Assembly: GCA_038325765.1 (NCBI GenBank)
Contig: JBBQJI010000002.1
Span: 191,881-255,880 of the forward strand
Direction of reading: 5' to 3'
From: Xiheibacterium sp038325765
Lineage (GTDB): Bacteria; Myxococcota_A; Polyangia; Nannocystales; Nannocystaceae
DNA length: 64,000 bases
Shown here piece by piece: positions 36,960 to 46,229 of the stretch. The translations under genes were made by a program, and so were the position numbers. The notes under the pieces are model-generated. The model ran no database searches. It worked only from the letters and a program-made list of their open reading frames with translations, and had not been told where the DNA came from. The stretch's first letter is position 1. The number at the start of each line of letters is the position of its first letter.

Positions 36960-37045
36960 GGACGACCTCGGCCACGCCGCGAAACCGCGCGGAGAGCCGC
37001 TGGGATGATGCCCCAACTTCCGGCCCCGGCCAAGTCGGCTTGTTG

Positions 37046-37051
37046 TAGAGT
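37046..37051 (+). promoter_or_regulatory. Candidate -10 TAGAGT for the FadL-like gene
   Basis: TAGAGT lies about 50 nt before the ATG at 37101, giving a leader of roughly 40 nt with GGGGAA before the start. Unlike most boxes here it does not abut the start codon. Confidence 0.4.
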
Positions 37052-37100
37052 CTCCGCGGCCGCGAGGCCGAGGCGTACGGAACCCCGGGGAACGACGACG

Positions 37101-38654
37101 ATGGCGACGGCAACAGCGATGGCGAAGACGAGCGTGTGGACAACCATCGGTATCGCCGCAGCGATGTGGTCAGCCACCGCCCAAGCGTCCGGCATCGCCG
37201 CGGCGCGCTTCGGGGGCGAGCACGGCCACCCGACCACCGACAACCCCACGGCCCTCTACTACAACCCGGCGGGCATCGCCCTGTCGAAGGGCACGCACAT
37301 CTTCGTCGACGGGACGATCGTCCTGCGCTTCGCCAGCTACACCCGCCCCGCCAGCGAGGTGAACTCGAGCACCTCGACCACGCTCGCGCCGGGTGCGAAC
37401 GACGGCAAAGCGACGCTGTTCAACGCCATCGCCGCGCCGTTTCTTGGCGTCAGCAGCGACTTCGGCACCGACTGGATCTATGGCGGCCTGGCGCTGTACT
37501 TCCCGTTCGGCGGCGCCGCGGTCTGGGACCAGAACCCCAACTACAAGAACAACGACCGGTTCCCGGGCGCCGTCGACGGCGTCCAGCGCTGGTACTCCAT
37601 CGACGGCTCGATCCGCTCGATGTACGTGACCGGCGGCCTCGCGTTCAACATCCGCCAGATCGGCCTGTCGCTCGGCGTCACCGGCAGCGTCATCCGCAAC
37701 ACGGTCGAGACCATCCGTGCCCGCAACGCGGACGGCACCGACGATCTGGTGACGGGCTCAGGCGACACCATCGCCCTCAAGGAGGGCCGCAGCTACATCA
37801 ACGCCGGCGGCTGGCAGGGTGGCTTCGGGATCGGTGCGATCTACGACGTCCTCAAGCTCGGCAAGTATTTCATCGGCCTGTCGTACACGAGCCAGCCCAA
37901 CGTGGTCGGCGGCATGAAGCTCGAGGGCACGCTCGACAACACGCTGGCCCTGGCCGCGCCCTCGCGCAGCCAGATCGAGCTGACCCAGACGTTGCCCGAC
38001 ATCGTGCGCCTCGGCTTCCGCGTCCGGCCGACCGACAAGTACGAGCTCCGCGTCTTCGCCGATTACACGCGGTGGTCGGTGTTCGACAAGCAGTGCGTAC
38101 TGGACCGCACGATGCCCGATCGCAACTGCGACTTCGCCAACGCGGACACCGCGTTGTCCAATCCCACCGCGTTCGGCGGCGACGCCCACCCGTCGGTGGC
38201 CCAGCACCTCCCCCGGTTCTGGAAGGACGCCGGCGGCGTCCGCGTCGGCGGCAGCTACTGGTTCGTGCCCGAGGTCGAGGCCTACCTCGGCGCCGGCTAC
38301 GACAGCACCGCGGTGCCGCTCGAGACGCTCGACCCCGCGCTGATGGACATGCACAAGATGAGTGTTTCGGCGGGCGTCCGCTGGCAGATCATCCGCAACC
38401 TCGCGCTGTCGTTCACCGCCACCGAGCTGGTCTTCTTCCGCACCAGCACCAAGGGCAAGAGCGCGCTGAACCGCTTCCAGGCGCCCACGAAGCAGGCCTC
38501 GGGCAACGGCGTCTATACCCAGTTCTTGCAGCTTTTCAACGTGTACCTCGACGTCTCGTTCGGTGGCGGCGGCAAGAAGGCCAAGGCGAAGGCCAAGGCG
38601 AAGAGCAAGGGCAAGCCGGGCGCGGTCGAGGCCAACGCTTCGGTCGGCGCGTAG
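37101..38654 (+). CDS. FadL/OMPP1/TodX-family outer-membrane porin
   Basis: Protein of 517 aa. Signal peptide ends at about residue 30 (TAQASG). The N-terminal hatch carries NPTALYYNPAGIAL, the classic FadL/OMPP1 motif; the rest alternates beta-strands of a 14-strand barrel. The family imports long-chain fatty acids or other hydrophobic compounds across the outer membrane. The C-terminus ends with a Lys/Ala/Gly-rich tail (KKAKAKAKAKSK) beyond the last strand, unusual for the family and possibly cytosol-like or peptidoglycan-facing. A hairpin at 38693 terminates it. Confidence 0.88.
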   Translation: MATATAMAKTSVWTTIGIAAAMWSATAQASGIAAARFGGEHGHPTTDNPTALYYNPAGIALSKGTHIFVDGTIVLRFASYTRPASEVNSSTSTTLAPGANDGKATLFNAIAAPFLGVSSDFGTDWIYGGLALYFPFGGAAVWDQNPNYKNNDRFPGAVDGVQRWYSIDGSIRSMYVTGGLAFNIRQIGLSLGVTGSVIRNTVETIRARNADGTDDLVTGSGDTIALKEGRSYINAGGWQGGFGIGAIYDVLKLGKYFIGLSYTSQPNVVGGMKLEGTLDNTLALAAPSRSQIELTQTLPDIVRLGFRVRPTDKYELRVFADYTRWSVFDKQCVLDRTMPDRNCDFANADTALSNPTAFGGDAHPSVAQHLPRFWKDAGGVRVGGSYWFVPEVEAYLGAGYDSTAVPLETLDPALMDMHKMSVSAGVRWQIIRNLALSFTATELVFFRTSTKGKSALNRFQAPTKQASGNGVYTQFLQLFNVYLDVSFGGGGKKAKAKAKAKSKGKPGAVEANASVGA

Positions 38655-38692
38655 CTCGACCGGCGCGCCCGCGCGCCGTCTCCCACCGCGAC

Positions 38693-38713
38693 GCCCCCAC
38701 CTTCGGGGGCATT
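38693..38713. terminator. Hairpin with short T-run after the FadL-like gene
   Basis: GCCCCC and GGGGGC form a 6-bp stem around ACCTTC, followed by ATTT on the plus strand. It lies between the convergent FadL-like and purL stops. Confidence 0.65.
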
Positions 38714-38719
38714 TCGCGT

Positions 38720-41700
38720 TCACAGGCCGATGAGGCCGCGCTCGAACGCGGACCGCAGCGCCGTGGTCGGCACCTCGCCGAGCCGCTGCGATCCTCGACG
38801 CACCGCGATGCCACCGGCACCACCGTCCTCCGCCGCGACCGTGCCGACGCGCCGCGCCGACTCACCGAGCGCCGCGCCGATCGCCGTGGCGTCCTCGGCC
38901 CGCGCCGAGAACAGGATCCGACCGGTCGACTCCGAGTAGAGCGCCGCGAACGTGGACAACCCACACACGGCGCCCACGTCGATGTCGATCGCATACTCGG
39001 TGGCCAGGGCGAGCTGGCCGAGCGCGAGCCCGAGTCCACCGCGGGCCAGGGCCGCGGCGCCGCACACCAGGTCCGCATCGCGCAGCTCGGCGAACGCCCG
39101 ATAGCGCGGCCACGTCACGGCGGGATCGGTCTGCGGTACCGAGCCAGCTTCTGCCCCAGACCCAGACCCGCCGAGCGCCCGCAGCATGCTGGCGCCGCCG
39201 AGTTCGTCGCGCGTCTCGCCGAGCAGCCAGAGCTCGGTGCCGGCGGGCGCCAGCAGATCGAGCGCGGCCGCGGCGTCATCCATCTGCCCCATGACACTCA
39301 CCAGCAAGGTGGGTGGGATCGAGATCTTGACGCCGCCGATGACCGCGTCGTTCTTCATCGAGTCCTTGCCGCTGATGAGCGGCACACCGTAGGCCACGCA
39401 CGCGTCGAAGAGCCCCTCGCAGCAGGCGACGAGCTGCGCCAGCTTGTGCCGTCCGTCCGGGGTGCGATCGCTGTGCACGGGGTCGGGCCAGCAGAAGTTG
39501 TCGAGCGCGGCGATGCGATCGATGCGCGCTCCGGCGCACAGCACCCGCCGCACGCCCTCGTCGACGCAGGCCATCGCCATCGCCCGGGCGTCGCCGAAGG
39601 CGTAGTGCGGGGCGATGCCCTCGCCGAGCACTACGGCCTCGTCGCGCCCGTGCCGTGCCCGCATGACGGTGGCGCCCGCCGGCACGTCACGGCGCACTCC
39701 GACGACGGGCTTGATGACCGACAGCCCCTTGACCTCGTGATCATAGCGGCGCAGGCGATCGATCGCGCTCGCGTGTTCGGGCGCGCCGAGCAGCGTGACG
39801 AGGTGCGCGACCGCATCCGTGTCGGTCACCACAGGCGGCGGGTCGGCCGGGGCCGCCGGCGTGAGCTCGGCGTGGAGCGTCGGCAGCGGCACACCGTCGT
39901 GGAGGAACGCGAGCCGCAGTTCGGCGACCGTCTGCTCGCCCCAGCGTACCTCGAGCAATCCGGTGGTCGTGAACTCACCGAGCGCCGTGGCCTCGACCTC
40001 GTAGCTGGCTGCGAGCGCGAGTACGTCGGCGAGGCGATCGGGCGCCACGGCGACCGTCATCCGCTCCTGCGCCTCGCTGATGAGGATTTCCCATGGCTGC
40101 AGGCCAGGGTACTTCACCGGCGCGAGGGCGAGGTCGATGCGCGCGCCGCCGGTCGCCGTCGCCATCTCGCCGACGCTCGACGACAGACCGCCGGCGCCGT
40201 TGTCGGTCATCGATGTCAGCCAGCCCCGGTCGCGGGCGACCGTCAGCATGTCGAACATCATCTTCTGCGTGATCGGATCGCCGATCTGCACCGCCTGGCT
40301 CGGCGCCGTCTCGTCGAGGCGCACGCTCGAGAAGGTCGCCCCGTGGATGCCGTCCTTGCCGATCCGCCCGCCGACCATGACGATGACGTCGCCCGGTGAC
40401 GCGCGCTTGACATGGGTCGGCTCCCCGGCGGTGACCGCCGGCATCACCGCGACCGTACCGCAGAACACGAGCGGCTTGCCGAGATAGCGCGCATCGAACA
40501 GCTCGAAGCCGCGGCTGTACGGGATGCCGGACTGGTTGCCGCCGTCGATGACGCCGCGGTGCACACCGTCACGGATGCGCCGCGGATGCATGAGCCCCGT
40601 CGGCATCGGCGCGTCGTGCCGCGGATCGCCGAAGCAGTAGCCCCACACGTTGGTCAGCAGATCGGCGCCGAGGCCGGTGCCGAAGCTGTCGCGATTGACC
40701 CCGACGATCCCAGTCATGGCGCCGCCGTAGGGGTCGAGCGCCGACGGTGAGTTGTGGGTCTCGACCTTGTAGACGAGGTGGTCGACGTCGGTGAAGCGGA
40801 CGACGCCAGCGTTGTCGTGGAACACCGAGACCAGCCACGGCGCATCCTCGGTGTCGAGGCCGGCAGCGATGCGGGCGGCGGCGATGGCCTCGGTGGCACC
40901 GCGCACATAGGTGCGGAACAGGCCCCGCTCGATGCGCCGGACGCCGCCTCCACCCCCACGATGCACCTCGATGGGCGCGGCGAAGATCTTGTGCTTGCAG
41001 TGCTCGCTCCACGTCTGGGCGATGCACTCGAGCTCGGCGTCGGTGGGGTCGCGATCCAGGCTGCGGAAGTGGTCCGCGATCGCCCGCATCTCGAGCAGCG
41101 ACAGCGCGAGCACGCCCTGCTGCGAGATCCGCTCGAGCTCCGCGTCCGACGCTTCGCGCAGCGGCACGCGGGCGATGGCGGCGGTGGCGGTGGCCCCCGC
41201 CTGGGGAATCTCGAGGTCGAGCACGCGCGGCAGGCCATCGACGCGGACCCGCTGGATCAGCGGGTTGTACAGCAGGCGCGCCGCGACCCGCTCGACGTCA
41301 TCGGCGCCGAGCCCCTCGATCGCGAACAGGGTGGAGCTGTAGGCGGCCCCCACCAGCGCGCGCCCGAGGCAATCCTGCGCCGCGCGCTTGACCGTGGTCG
41401 CGACCGCATCGGTGACGCCGGGCCGAAACCCCACGGTGACCAGGCGCGTGTCCGCGGGCCACGGATCGGCGAGCATGCCCAGCGCGCCTTTTTCCGCGAT
41501 CGGATCGACCAGCGCATCGAGCACCCGGGCGGCCTCGGCGGCGTCGAGCCCGAGATCGAGGTGGAAGACCTTGCGCGTATGGACCTGCCGCGGCACCAGC
41601 CCCAACCACGTCGACATCCGCGCCGCGGTCTCGAGGCCCAGGGCATCGTGGCTGGCCGCGCGGGCGCCGATCTCGAGGCGCCACGCAGCGCCCGTCCCCA

Positions 41701-41761
41701 TCGCCGACGCGCCCTCAGCACCCGGCGCGGCCCCAGTCCCGATCCGATTCGATTGCGCCAC
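38720..41761 (-). CDS. purL: Phosphoribosylformylglycinamidine synthase, large subunit (long PurL)
   Basis: Protein of 1013 aa (993 if ATG 41701 is used) that makes FGAM from FGAR, ATP and PurQ-derived ammonia. Motifs include the N-terminal WRLEIGARAASHDALG domain, QTWSEHCKHKIF, VETHNSPSALDPYGGAMTGI, MTDNGAGGLSS and LISGKDSMKND. The N-terminal extension and about 1000-aa length fit the long-PurL group. GTG at 41761 is given because a promoter lies 8 nt upstream. The ATG start 60 nt later, with GAGGG before it, is equally possible. Confidence 0.93.
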   Translation of the reverse strand: MAQSNRIGTGAAPGAEGASAMGTGAAWRLEIGARAASHDALGLETAARMSTWLGLVPRQVHTRKVFHLDLGLDAAEAARVLDALVDPIAEKGALGMLADPWPADTRLVTVGFRPGVTDAVATTVKRAAQDCLGRALVGAAYSSTLFAIEGLGADDVERVAARLLYNPLIQRVRVDGLPRVLDLEIPQAGATATAAIARVPLREASDAELERISQQGVLALSLLEMRAIADHFRSLDRDPTDAELECIAQTWSEHCKHKIFAAPIEVHRGGGGGVRRIERGLFRTYVRGATEAIAAARIAAGLDTEDAPWLVSVFHDNAGVVRFTDVDHLVYKVETHNSPSALDPYGGAMTGIVGVNRDSFGTGLGADLLTNVWGYCFGDPRHDAPMPTGLMHPRRIRDGVHRGVIDGGNQSGIPYSRGFELFDARYLGKPLVFCGTVAVMPAVTAGEPTHVKRASPGDVIVMVGGRIGKDGIHGATFSSVRLDETAPSQAVQIGDPITQKMMFDMLTVARDRGWLTSMTDNGAGGLSSSVGEMATATGGARIDLALAPVKYPGLQPWEILISEAQERMTVAVAPDRLADVLALAASYEVEATALGEFTTTGLLEVRWGEQTVAELRLAFLHDGVPLPTLHAELTPAAPADPPPVVTDTDAVAHLVTLLGAPEHASAIDRLRRYDHEVKGLSVIKPVVGVRRDVPAGATVMRARHGRDEAVVLGEGIAPHYAFGDARAMAMACVDEGVRRVLCAGARIDRIAALDNFCWPDPVHSDRTPDGRHKLAQLVACCEGLFDACVAYGVPLISGKDSMKNDAVIGGVKISIPPTLLVSVMGQMDDAAAALDLLAPAGTELWLLGETRDELGGASMLRALGGSGSGAEAGSVPQTDPAVTWPRYRAFAELRDADLVCGAAALARGGLGLALGQLALATEYAIDIDVGAVCGLSTFAALYSESTGRILFSARAEDATAIGAALGESARRVGTVAAEDGGAGGIAVRRGSQRLGEVPTTALRSAFERGLIGL

Positions 41762-41798
41762 GCCGGGACGTCATCCCCGCGGCCACGGCGAGTGTCAA
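41762..41798 (-). promoter_or_regulatory. purL promoter: TTGACA - 17 bp - GATGAC
   Basis: On the reverse strand a perfect TTGACA (41798-41793) is followed after exactly 17 bp by GATGAC (41775-41770), then 8 nt to the GTG. A second TTGACA on the plus strand at 41840-41845 makes GTGTCAA/TTGACAC a 7-bp inverted repeat, perhaps serving the divergent gene at 42057. Otherwise the 295-bp gap shows no feature. Confidence 0.55.
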
Positions 41799-42056
41799 GC
41801 CTGCGCGCGGATGCAGCCGCTCGGCGCGGGCCCCGGGTGTTGACACCGAGGGGACGCCGCTGCACCATCTGGGCGTACGAGTCCGTTGTGTTCGGCTTCG
41901 GCCCCGCCAAATGGCGTGCGCCGCGACCGAACGCCGAACGCCACCTGTCCGTGGCGGCGTTTGTCCAGCAGGCGAGGCGCGAGCCGGGTCTTCGCGCCGA
42001 CGGGTCGTCGCACGGCGCGACGCTCGGCAACGGCCCCACGAGTCGAGATCAATCGC

Positions 42057-42641
42057 ATGGGGCATCCCGAGCAGCAGCCGGAGGCTGCGGTACCCACAGA
42101 CCGAGCGGATGATGCGTGGGGTCAGTCCCTCCGCGAGCTCATCCACGACGTCATCAACTCCCTGCCCGATCACGCGACGCTCGGCGAGCTGATCGGCGCG
42201 ATCCGAGCCAACCCTGCCCTGGCGCCGGTGCTCGATCTGTTCACCGTGCAGGAGCTCATCGACACCGCACGCAAGCGGCCACCACCACCGGCCCCACCGG
42301 CACCGCCCACCGCGAAGGCCGCGGCCAAGTCCGCACCCCGCGAGATCCAGTACGACGCCGAGGGCAACCCCGTGATGGACCTCGGCGACCCGGGCGCCCT
42401 CGTGATCCGGCGGCGCGCCGACGTCCCTGACGGTGACATCCGGGTGTTGCGTTGCCTCGCCGAGCGCGGGCCGCTGCGCGAGTCCGATCTGACGAATCTC
42501 GCGACCCTGACGACGGAGCAGCTCCGCATCATCCTGCGGACGCTCAAGACCAAGGGCTTCGTGCACGTCGAGGGTGCCGCGCTCAAGCGTCGGCTCAAGA
42601 TCACGCGGCAGGGCGGCATGTTCCTGCGCAAGCAGGCCTGA
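42057..42641 (+). CDS. Winged-helix-like small protein
   Basis: Protein of 194 aa. N-terminal helical domain (about 1-75), a Pro/Ala linker, then a C-terminal segment LRCLAERGPLRESDLTNLATL...LRTLKTKGFVHVEGAALKRRLKITRQGG. That layout of three helices plus a beta-wing is a winged helix-turn-helix of the MarR/ArsR kind, so DNA binding is likely. No sensor domain is seen. The ATG has no clear ribosome site. Nearby, 15-bp direct repeats follow its stop. Confidence 0.65.
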   Translation: MGHPEQQPEAAVPTDRADDAWGQSLRELIHDVINSLPDHATLGELIGAIRANPALAPVLDLFTVQELIDTARKRPPPPAPPAPPTAKAAAKSAPREIQYDAEGNPVMDLGDPGALVIRRRADVPDGDIRVLRCLAERGPLRESDLTNLATLTTEQLRIILRTLKTKGFVHVEGAALKRRLKITRQGGMFLRKQA

Positions 42642-42689
42642 GCGTCCCTGCCGTGGCCGACCACGCCACGCCCGCGAACTGCTGGGCAC

Positions 42690-42721
42690 GACGAAGGGGT
42701 GGACATGACGAAGGGGTGGAC
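42690..42721. repeat. 15-bp direct repeat downstream of the winged-helix gene
   Basis: GACGAAGGGGTGGAC occurs at 42690-42704 and 42707-42721, a 17-bp period, in the gap between convergent genes. Purpose unknown. Confidence 0.5.
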
Positions 42722-42775
42722 GGAGGCCGCACATCGCGACCGCCCGTACACCCCCCTCGTGCGTCGCCGCTCGGA

Positions 42776-44296
42776 TCAACCGGCGGGCGGAATGATCTGC
42801 GAGATCGCGCCCGTCAGGCACCGGATCGCCGGGCTGAAGTCGTCGTCGCAGATCGACTCGATGCAGCAGCGCGGCGCGCTCTCGTCGACCCCCACCGTGT
42901 TCGGATCGTCGGGGATGTTGAGGCTCTCGCAGACCTCTTGGATGCGCGTCGGGAAGATCGCGCTGCCGTTGTCGTTGAGACAGCCTGGCGCGATGTTGCC
43001 GAACTCCCAGATCTTCTCCTCGACGTCGACGTTGTCCTCGACCTCGGCGGGGGTGAGATCCGCCTCGGTCCACACCCGATCCTGGAGCGCGTAGACACCA
43101 CCGGCGGTGGGCTCGAACGGCGGGTTGGGGTTGTGCGCCGTGACCTCGGGGACGCCGAGGATGCCGAGCATGACCACGTCCTTGTTCTGCTCCTCGACGA
43201 GGTACTTGAGGTACGTGATGTAGCGGTCCGTCGGGTGCAGCACGCCGTTGTCGGTCGAAGCGCAGTCGGTGTACGCACCGGTGGCGTCGGGACCACTGCA
43301 GCTGACGCCCGCGTTCCAGCACACGGCTGACGACACCTGGGGCTGGTCACCGCTGGGGTTCACCTCCCAGTACTGGTTGTTGTCCGGGTTCGTGAAGTAC
43401 GTGAAGCCACCAGGCGCCTTGACCGAGCACTCGGCCTCGTCAGTGACCAACGCGACCGCGAGCAGGGCGCCGTCGCGCAGGAACGGCTTGTTGAACTGGC
43501 CCCACTCTGCGCTCTTCTCACACTCGGGGCTGTTGGGATCGTTCCAGCAGGCGTCGGGGTTGATCGCCTGCAGCATCGACTCGAGCTGGGCCTCGTAGCC
43601 GCAGCCATCGATGCCCTGGGGACCGAGGCACGACAGGGCCTGCGCCACGTTGTCGAGCGGCACGTTCGAGCCAGCGAAGTCGAAGTGGATGAACTGATCC
43701 GCGGGCGCGAGGTCGGCGGGGCAGTTGGCGGTGCAGGCTTCTTCGAGTACGAGCGGGTTGTTGCCCAGACCCGTGAAGCGGTTGATGCGGGCGTTGCAAC
43801 CGTCGTACACCGGCGCACCGCGGCGCGGCTCGTAGTCGGGCTTCTGGAACTGCGTGCACAGCGGGTGGCCGAAGTCCGACGTCGTCACCATGACGTTGAC
43901 GCTGGGATAGACCGGCTGACCGGCAGCGTCGGTGAGCGCCTGCAGCTGCTGGATGAGCAGCGGGAAGTTCTGCGCGAGGTTGAGCTGCTCCTCGCCCATC
44001 GTGCCCGAGTTGTCGATCACGAACAGCAGGTCGATCGCGAAGCAGTCGCCATCGGTCTGGCAGCCACTGGAGCCGCCGGTCTCCTCGACCGGAAGATCGA
44101 GCTTGGGGCCGCCGTCATCCGTGCTGGTGTCGCCCGTCGCCGACGTCGTCAGCGTCATGTTCGTGGTGGTGACCGCGTCCGTGGACGTGGACCCGTCGGC
44201 CGACGCCGTGGCGACGGCGTCACCATCGTCACCGCCGCAGGACGTCGCACTGATGGATGCGGCCACGAGGGCCGCGAGACAGGAAATTCTCTTCAT
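42776..44296 (-). CDS. von Willebrand factor A-like surface lipoprotein (copy B)
   Basis: Protein of 506 aa. Lipobox ATSC at about residue 20, Ser/Thr/Asp linker, then a vWA-like fold with the metal-site motif LLFVIDNSGTMGEEQ (DxSxT), MVTTSDFG and LVTDEAE. Many Cys (CNARI, ACTANC, CLGPQGIDGCG, RCCIESIC) suggest disulphides. The C-terminus has SPAIRCLTGAISQIIP. It is a clear paralogue of the neighbouring gene at 44472 and resembles secreted Nannocystis-type proteins of unknown ligand. GGAG precedes the ATG. vWA domains bind proteins through a Mg-dependent adhesion site. Confidence 0.8.
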   Translation of the reverse strand: MKRISCLAALVAASISATSCGGDDGDAVATASADGSTSTDAVTTTNMTLTTSATGDTSTDDGGPKLDLPVEETGGSSGCQTDGDCFAIDLLFVIDNSGTMGEEQLNLAQNFPLLIQQLQALTDAAGQPVYPSVNVMVTTSDFGHPLCTQFQKPDYEPRRGAPVYDGCNARINRFTGLGNNPLVLEEACTANCPADLAPADQFIHFDFAGSNVPLDNVAQALSCLGPQGIDGCGYEAQLESMLQAINPDACWNDPNSPECEKSAEWGQFNKPFLRDGALLAVALVTDEAECSVKAPGGFTYFTNPDNNQYWEVNPSGDQPQVSSAVCWNAGVSCSGPDATGAYTDCASTDNGVLHPTDRYITYLKYLVEEQNKDVVMLGILGVPEVTAHNPNPPFEPTAGGVYALQDRVWTEADLTPAEVEDNVDVEEKIWEFGNIAPGCLNDNGSAIFPTRIQEVCESLNIPDDPNTVGVDESAPRCCIESICDDDFSPAIRCLTGAISQIIPPAG

Positions 44297-44417
44297 GGAC
44301 AAGGTCTCCGCACGCGTTCGGATCGGTTCGTAGGGGATCGCCAGTTTGGCAGACGCCCTCGGGGGGAACAACCACGCGGGCGTGACGGGGTTGTCCTGGA
44401 ATCGTGACCTTGCGCGT

Positions 44418-44434
44418 CGCCGGCACCGCCGGCG
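44418..44434 (-). terminator. 7-bp hairpin between the vWA lipoprotein genes
   Basis: CGCCGGC-ACC-GCCGGCG just past the stop of copy A. No T-run. Weak candidate terminator. Confidence 0.35.
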
Positions 44435-44471
44435 CCGAGCGCTCGTCTCGGGAGCCGCGCCCGGCCTTCGC

Positions 44472-45998
44472 TCACCCCGCGGGGACGAGCGACTGACCGA
44501 TGATGCCGGTCAAGCAGTCGATGGCCGGGCTGAAGTCGGCGTCGCAGATCGAGGTGATGCAGCAGCGGATGTTCTCGTTGCCGGCGTCGTCGACGTAGTC
44601 GAGCGCGTGGCAGACGTCCATGACGCGGGTGTTCGGCGTGCCCTGGCCCGTCGAGATCCCGTTGATGTCCGGGACGCCGGTGCAGCCGGGTCCGATGCCG
44701 AAGTCGAACTGCTTGTCGGCGGCAGTGACACCGTCGGCCGCCTCGAGTGGCAGGATGTCGCCCGTCGGGTAGGCCCCGTCGATCCAGTCGCGGTAGACGA
44801 GATCGAGCTCGCCACCGGCGATCGGGTTGAACGGGGGGGTCATCGCGTACTCGGTCACCAGCGGCACGCCGAGGATGCCGAGCATGATGACCTCCTTGTT
44901 CTTGTTCTCGCGGAGATCGTCGACCAGATACTGCGTGTAGCGGGTGATCGGCTGCAGCTTGTCGTCGTTGGTCGACGTGCAGTTGCTGTAGACGCCGTTC
45001 ACGTCGGGTCCAGCGCAGGTGACGCCCGCGTTCCAGCAGATCGCGCTCGTGGCCCGGAGGTTCCCCGTGCCCGGGTCGACCTCCTGATAGGCCTCGTCCT
45101 CCATGATGGAGTAGTCCTTGACCGAGCACTCGACCTCGTCGGTGACCACGGCGATGGCCAGCAGGGCGCCATCGCGCAGGAACGGTCGCTGACCGGTGTT
45201 CCAGTCGGCGTTGGGGTTGAGGGCCTGCAGCATGGTCTCGAGGGGTGCCTCGTAGCCGCAGCCGTTGATGCCCTGGGGACCCACGCAGGCCAGCGCCTGG
45301 GCGATCGCCGAGTCCGGGAGGCCGTCGCCGTTGATGTCGACCTCGGGGACATCGGGCACATTCGTCACGCCGGGGCTGAAGGCGATGAACGGATCGGTGG
45401 GCACGATGTCCGTCGGGCAGACCGTCGTGCACGCTTCGGGAACCACGTCGGGGTTGGAGCCCAAACCGGTGAAGTCGTCGATCCGGGCGTTGCAGCCGTC
45501 GATGGTGGGCGCGCCGCGCGAGGGCGCGTAGCCCGGGGGCTGGAACTGCGTGCACAGCGGATTCCCGAAATCCGTCGTGGTCACCATGATCTGGACGTCG
45601 GGGTTGATCGGCATCCCCGCCGAGTCCGTGAGGTTCTCGAGGCGATCGACCAGGCGCGGAAAGTTGCGCGCGAGGTTGAGCTGCTCGGCCGCCATCGTGC
45701 CGGAGTTGTCGATGACGAACAGCAGGTCGATCTGATCGGTGCAGCCGAGATCGACGCTGCCACAGCCGCTCGCAGTGGAGTTGTTGCCGACGTCGAGCTT
45801 GTCCCCGGTGTCGGCCGAAGCCTCGGTCGGGTCGGTGTCCGTGATGGATCCGGTCCCGACGCTGGCCGTGGACTGCGTGAGCGAGCCCGCGGACTCCTCC
45901 GCGACCGGGTCGCGGTCCTTGTCGTCGCCGCAAGACGCCATCAGGCCGAAGGCAACGAAGCCGCCGCACCAATTCACCACGTGTACCTTGCGTGTCAT
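44472..45998 (-). CDS. von Willebrand factor A-like surface lipoprotein (copy A)
   Basis: Protein of 508 aa, paralogue of the gene at 42776. Lipobox GLMASCGD, Asp/Thr/Ser linker, LLFVIDNSGTMAAEQ, MVTTTDFGNPLCTQFQ, GCNARI, GINGCGYEAPLETMLQ, LGVPLVTE and the C-terminal RCCITSICDADFSPAID. It also carries an NGDGLPDS calcium-loop-like insertion (near residue 250) absent from copy B. GGGAG lies 8 nt before this ATG; the GTG at 46007 and ATG at 46004 are alternatives. Probably an adhesin or surface sensor. Confidence 0.8.
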   Translation of the reverse strand: MTRKVHVVNWCGGFVAFGLMASCGDDKDRDPVAEESAGSLTQSTASVGTGSITDTDPTEASADTGDKLDVGNNSTASGCGSVDLGCTDQIDLLFVIDNSGTMAAEQLNLARNFPRLVDRLENLTDSAGMPINPDVQIMVTTTDFGNPLCTQFQPPGYAPSRGAPTIDGCNARIDDFTGLGSNPDVVPEACTTVCPTDIVPTDPFIAFSPGVTNVPDVPEVDINGDGLPDSAIAQALACVGPQGINGCGYEAPLETMLQALNPNADWNTGQRPFLRDGALLAIAVVTDEVECSVKDYSIMEDEAYQEVDPGTGNLRATSAICWNAGVTCAGPDVNGVYSNCTSTNDDKLQPITRYTQYLVDDLRENKNKEVIMLGILGVPLVTEYAMTPPFNPIAGGELDLVYRDWIDGAYPTGDILPLEAADGVTAADKQFDFGIGPGCTGVPDINGISTGQGTPNTRVMDVCHALDYVDDAGNENIRCCITSICDADFSPAIDCLTGIIGQSLVPAG

Positions 45999-46160
45999 GT
46001 GCATCACTCCCGTTTGAGGTGGCCCCCCGCCATCTCATGCATTGGGCCGAAGCCGTGAGCACCACGGTACCAGAGTCGACGACGCGAGGGCCGGGAATCG
46101 GCGCACCGACGGTGCACATGAAGTCGGGCCGGGGTGGGGCCGCGTGGGATGTCGTGAGGT

Positions 46161-46180
46161 GGGCGCGGGCGTCCGCGCCC
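46161..46180 (-). terminator. 8-bp hairpin downstream of leuS
   Basis: GGGCGCGG and CCGCGCCC with a 4-nt loop, about 50 nt past the leuS stop (reverse strand). No T-run. Confidence 0.4.
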
Positions 46181-46229
46181 CCAACGGTGAGCCGAAGACG
46201 GTGCGTTGTGGCGTCGTCGGGCGTCGAGC

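Noticed and set aside
36396..36980. Plus-strand open frame upstream of the FadL-like gene, which would extend it
   Set aside because: It runs across the reverse-strand lipoprotein gene and lacks a signal peptide; the signal begins at 37101.
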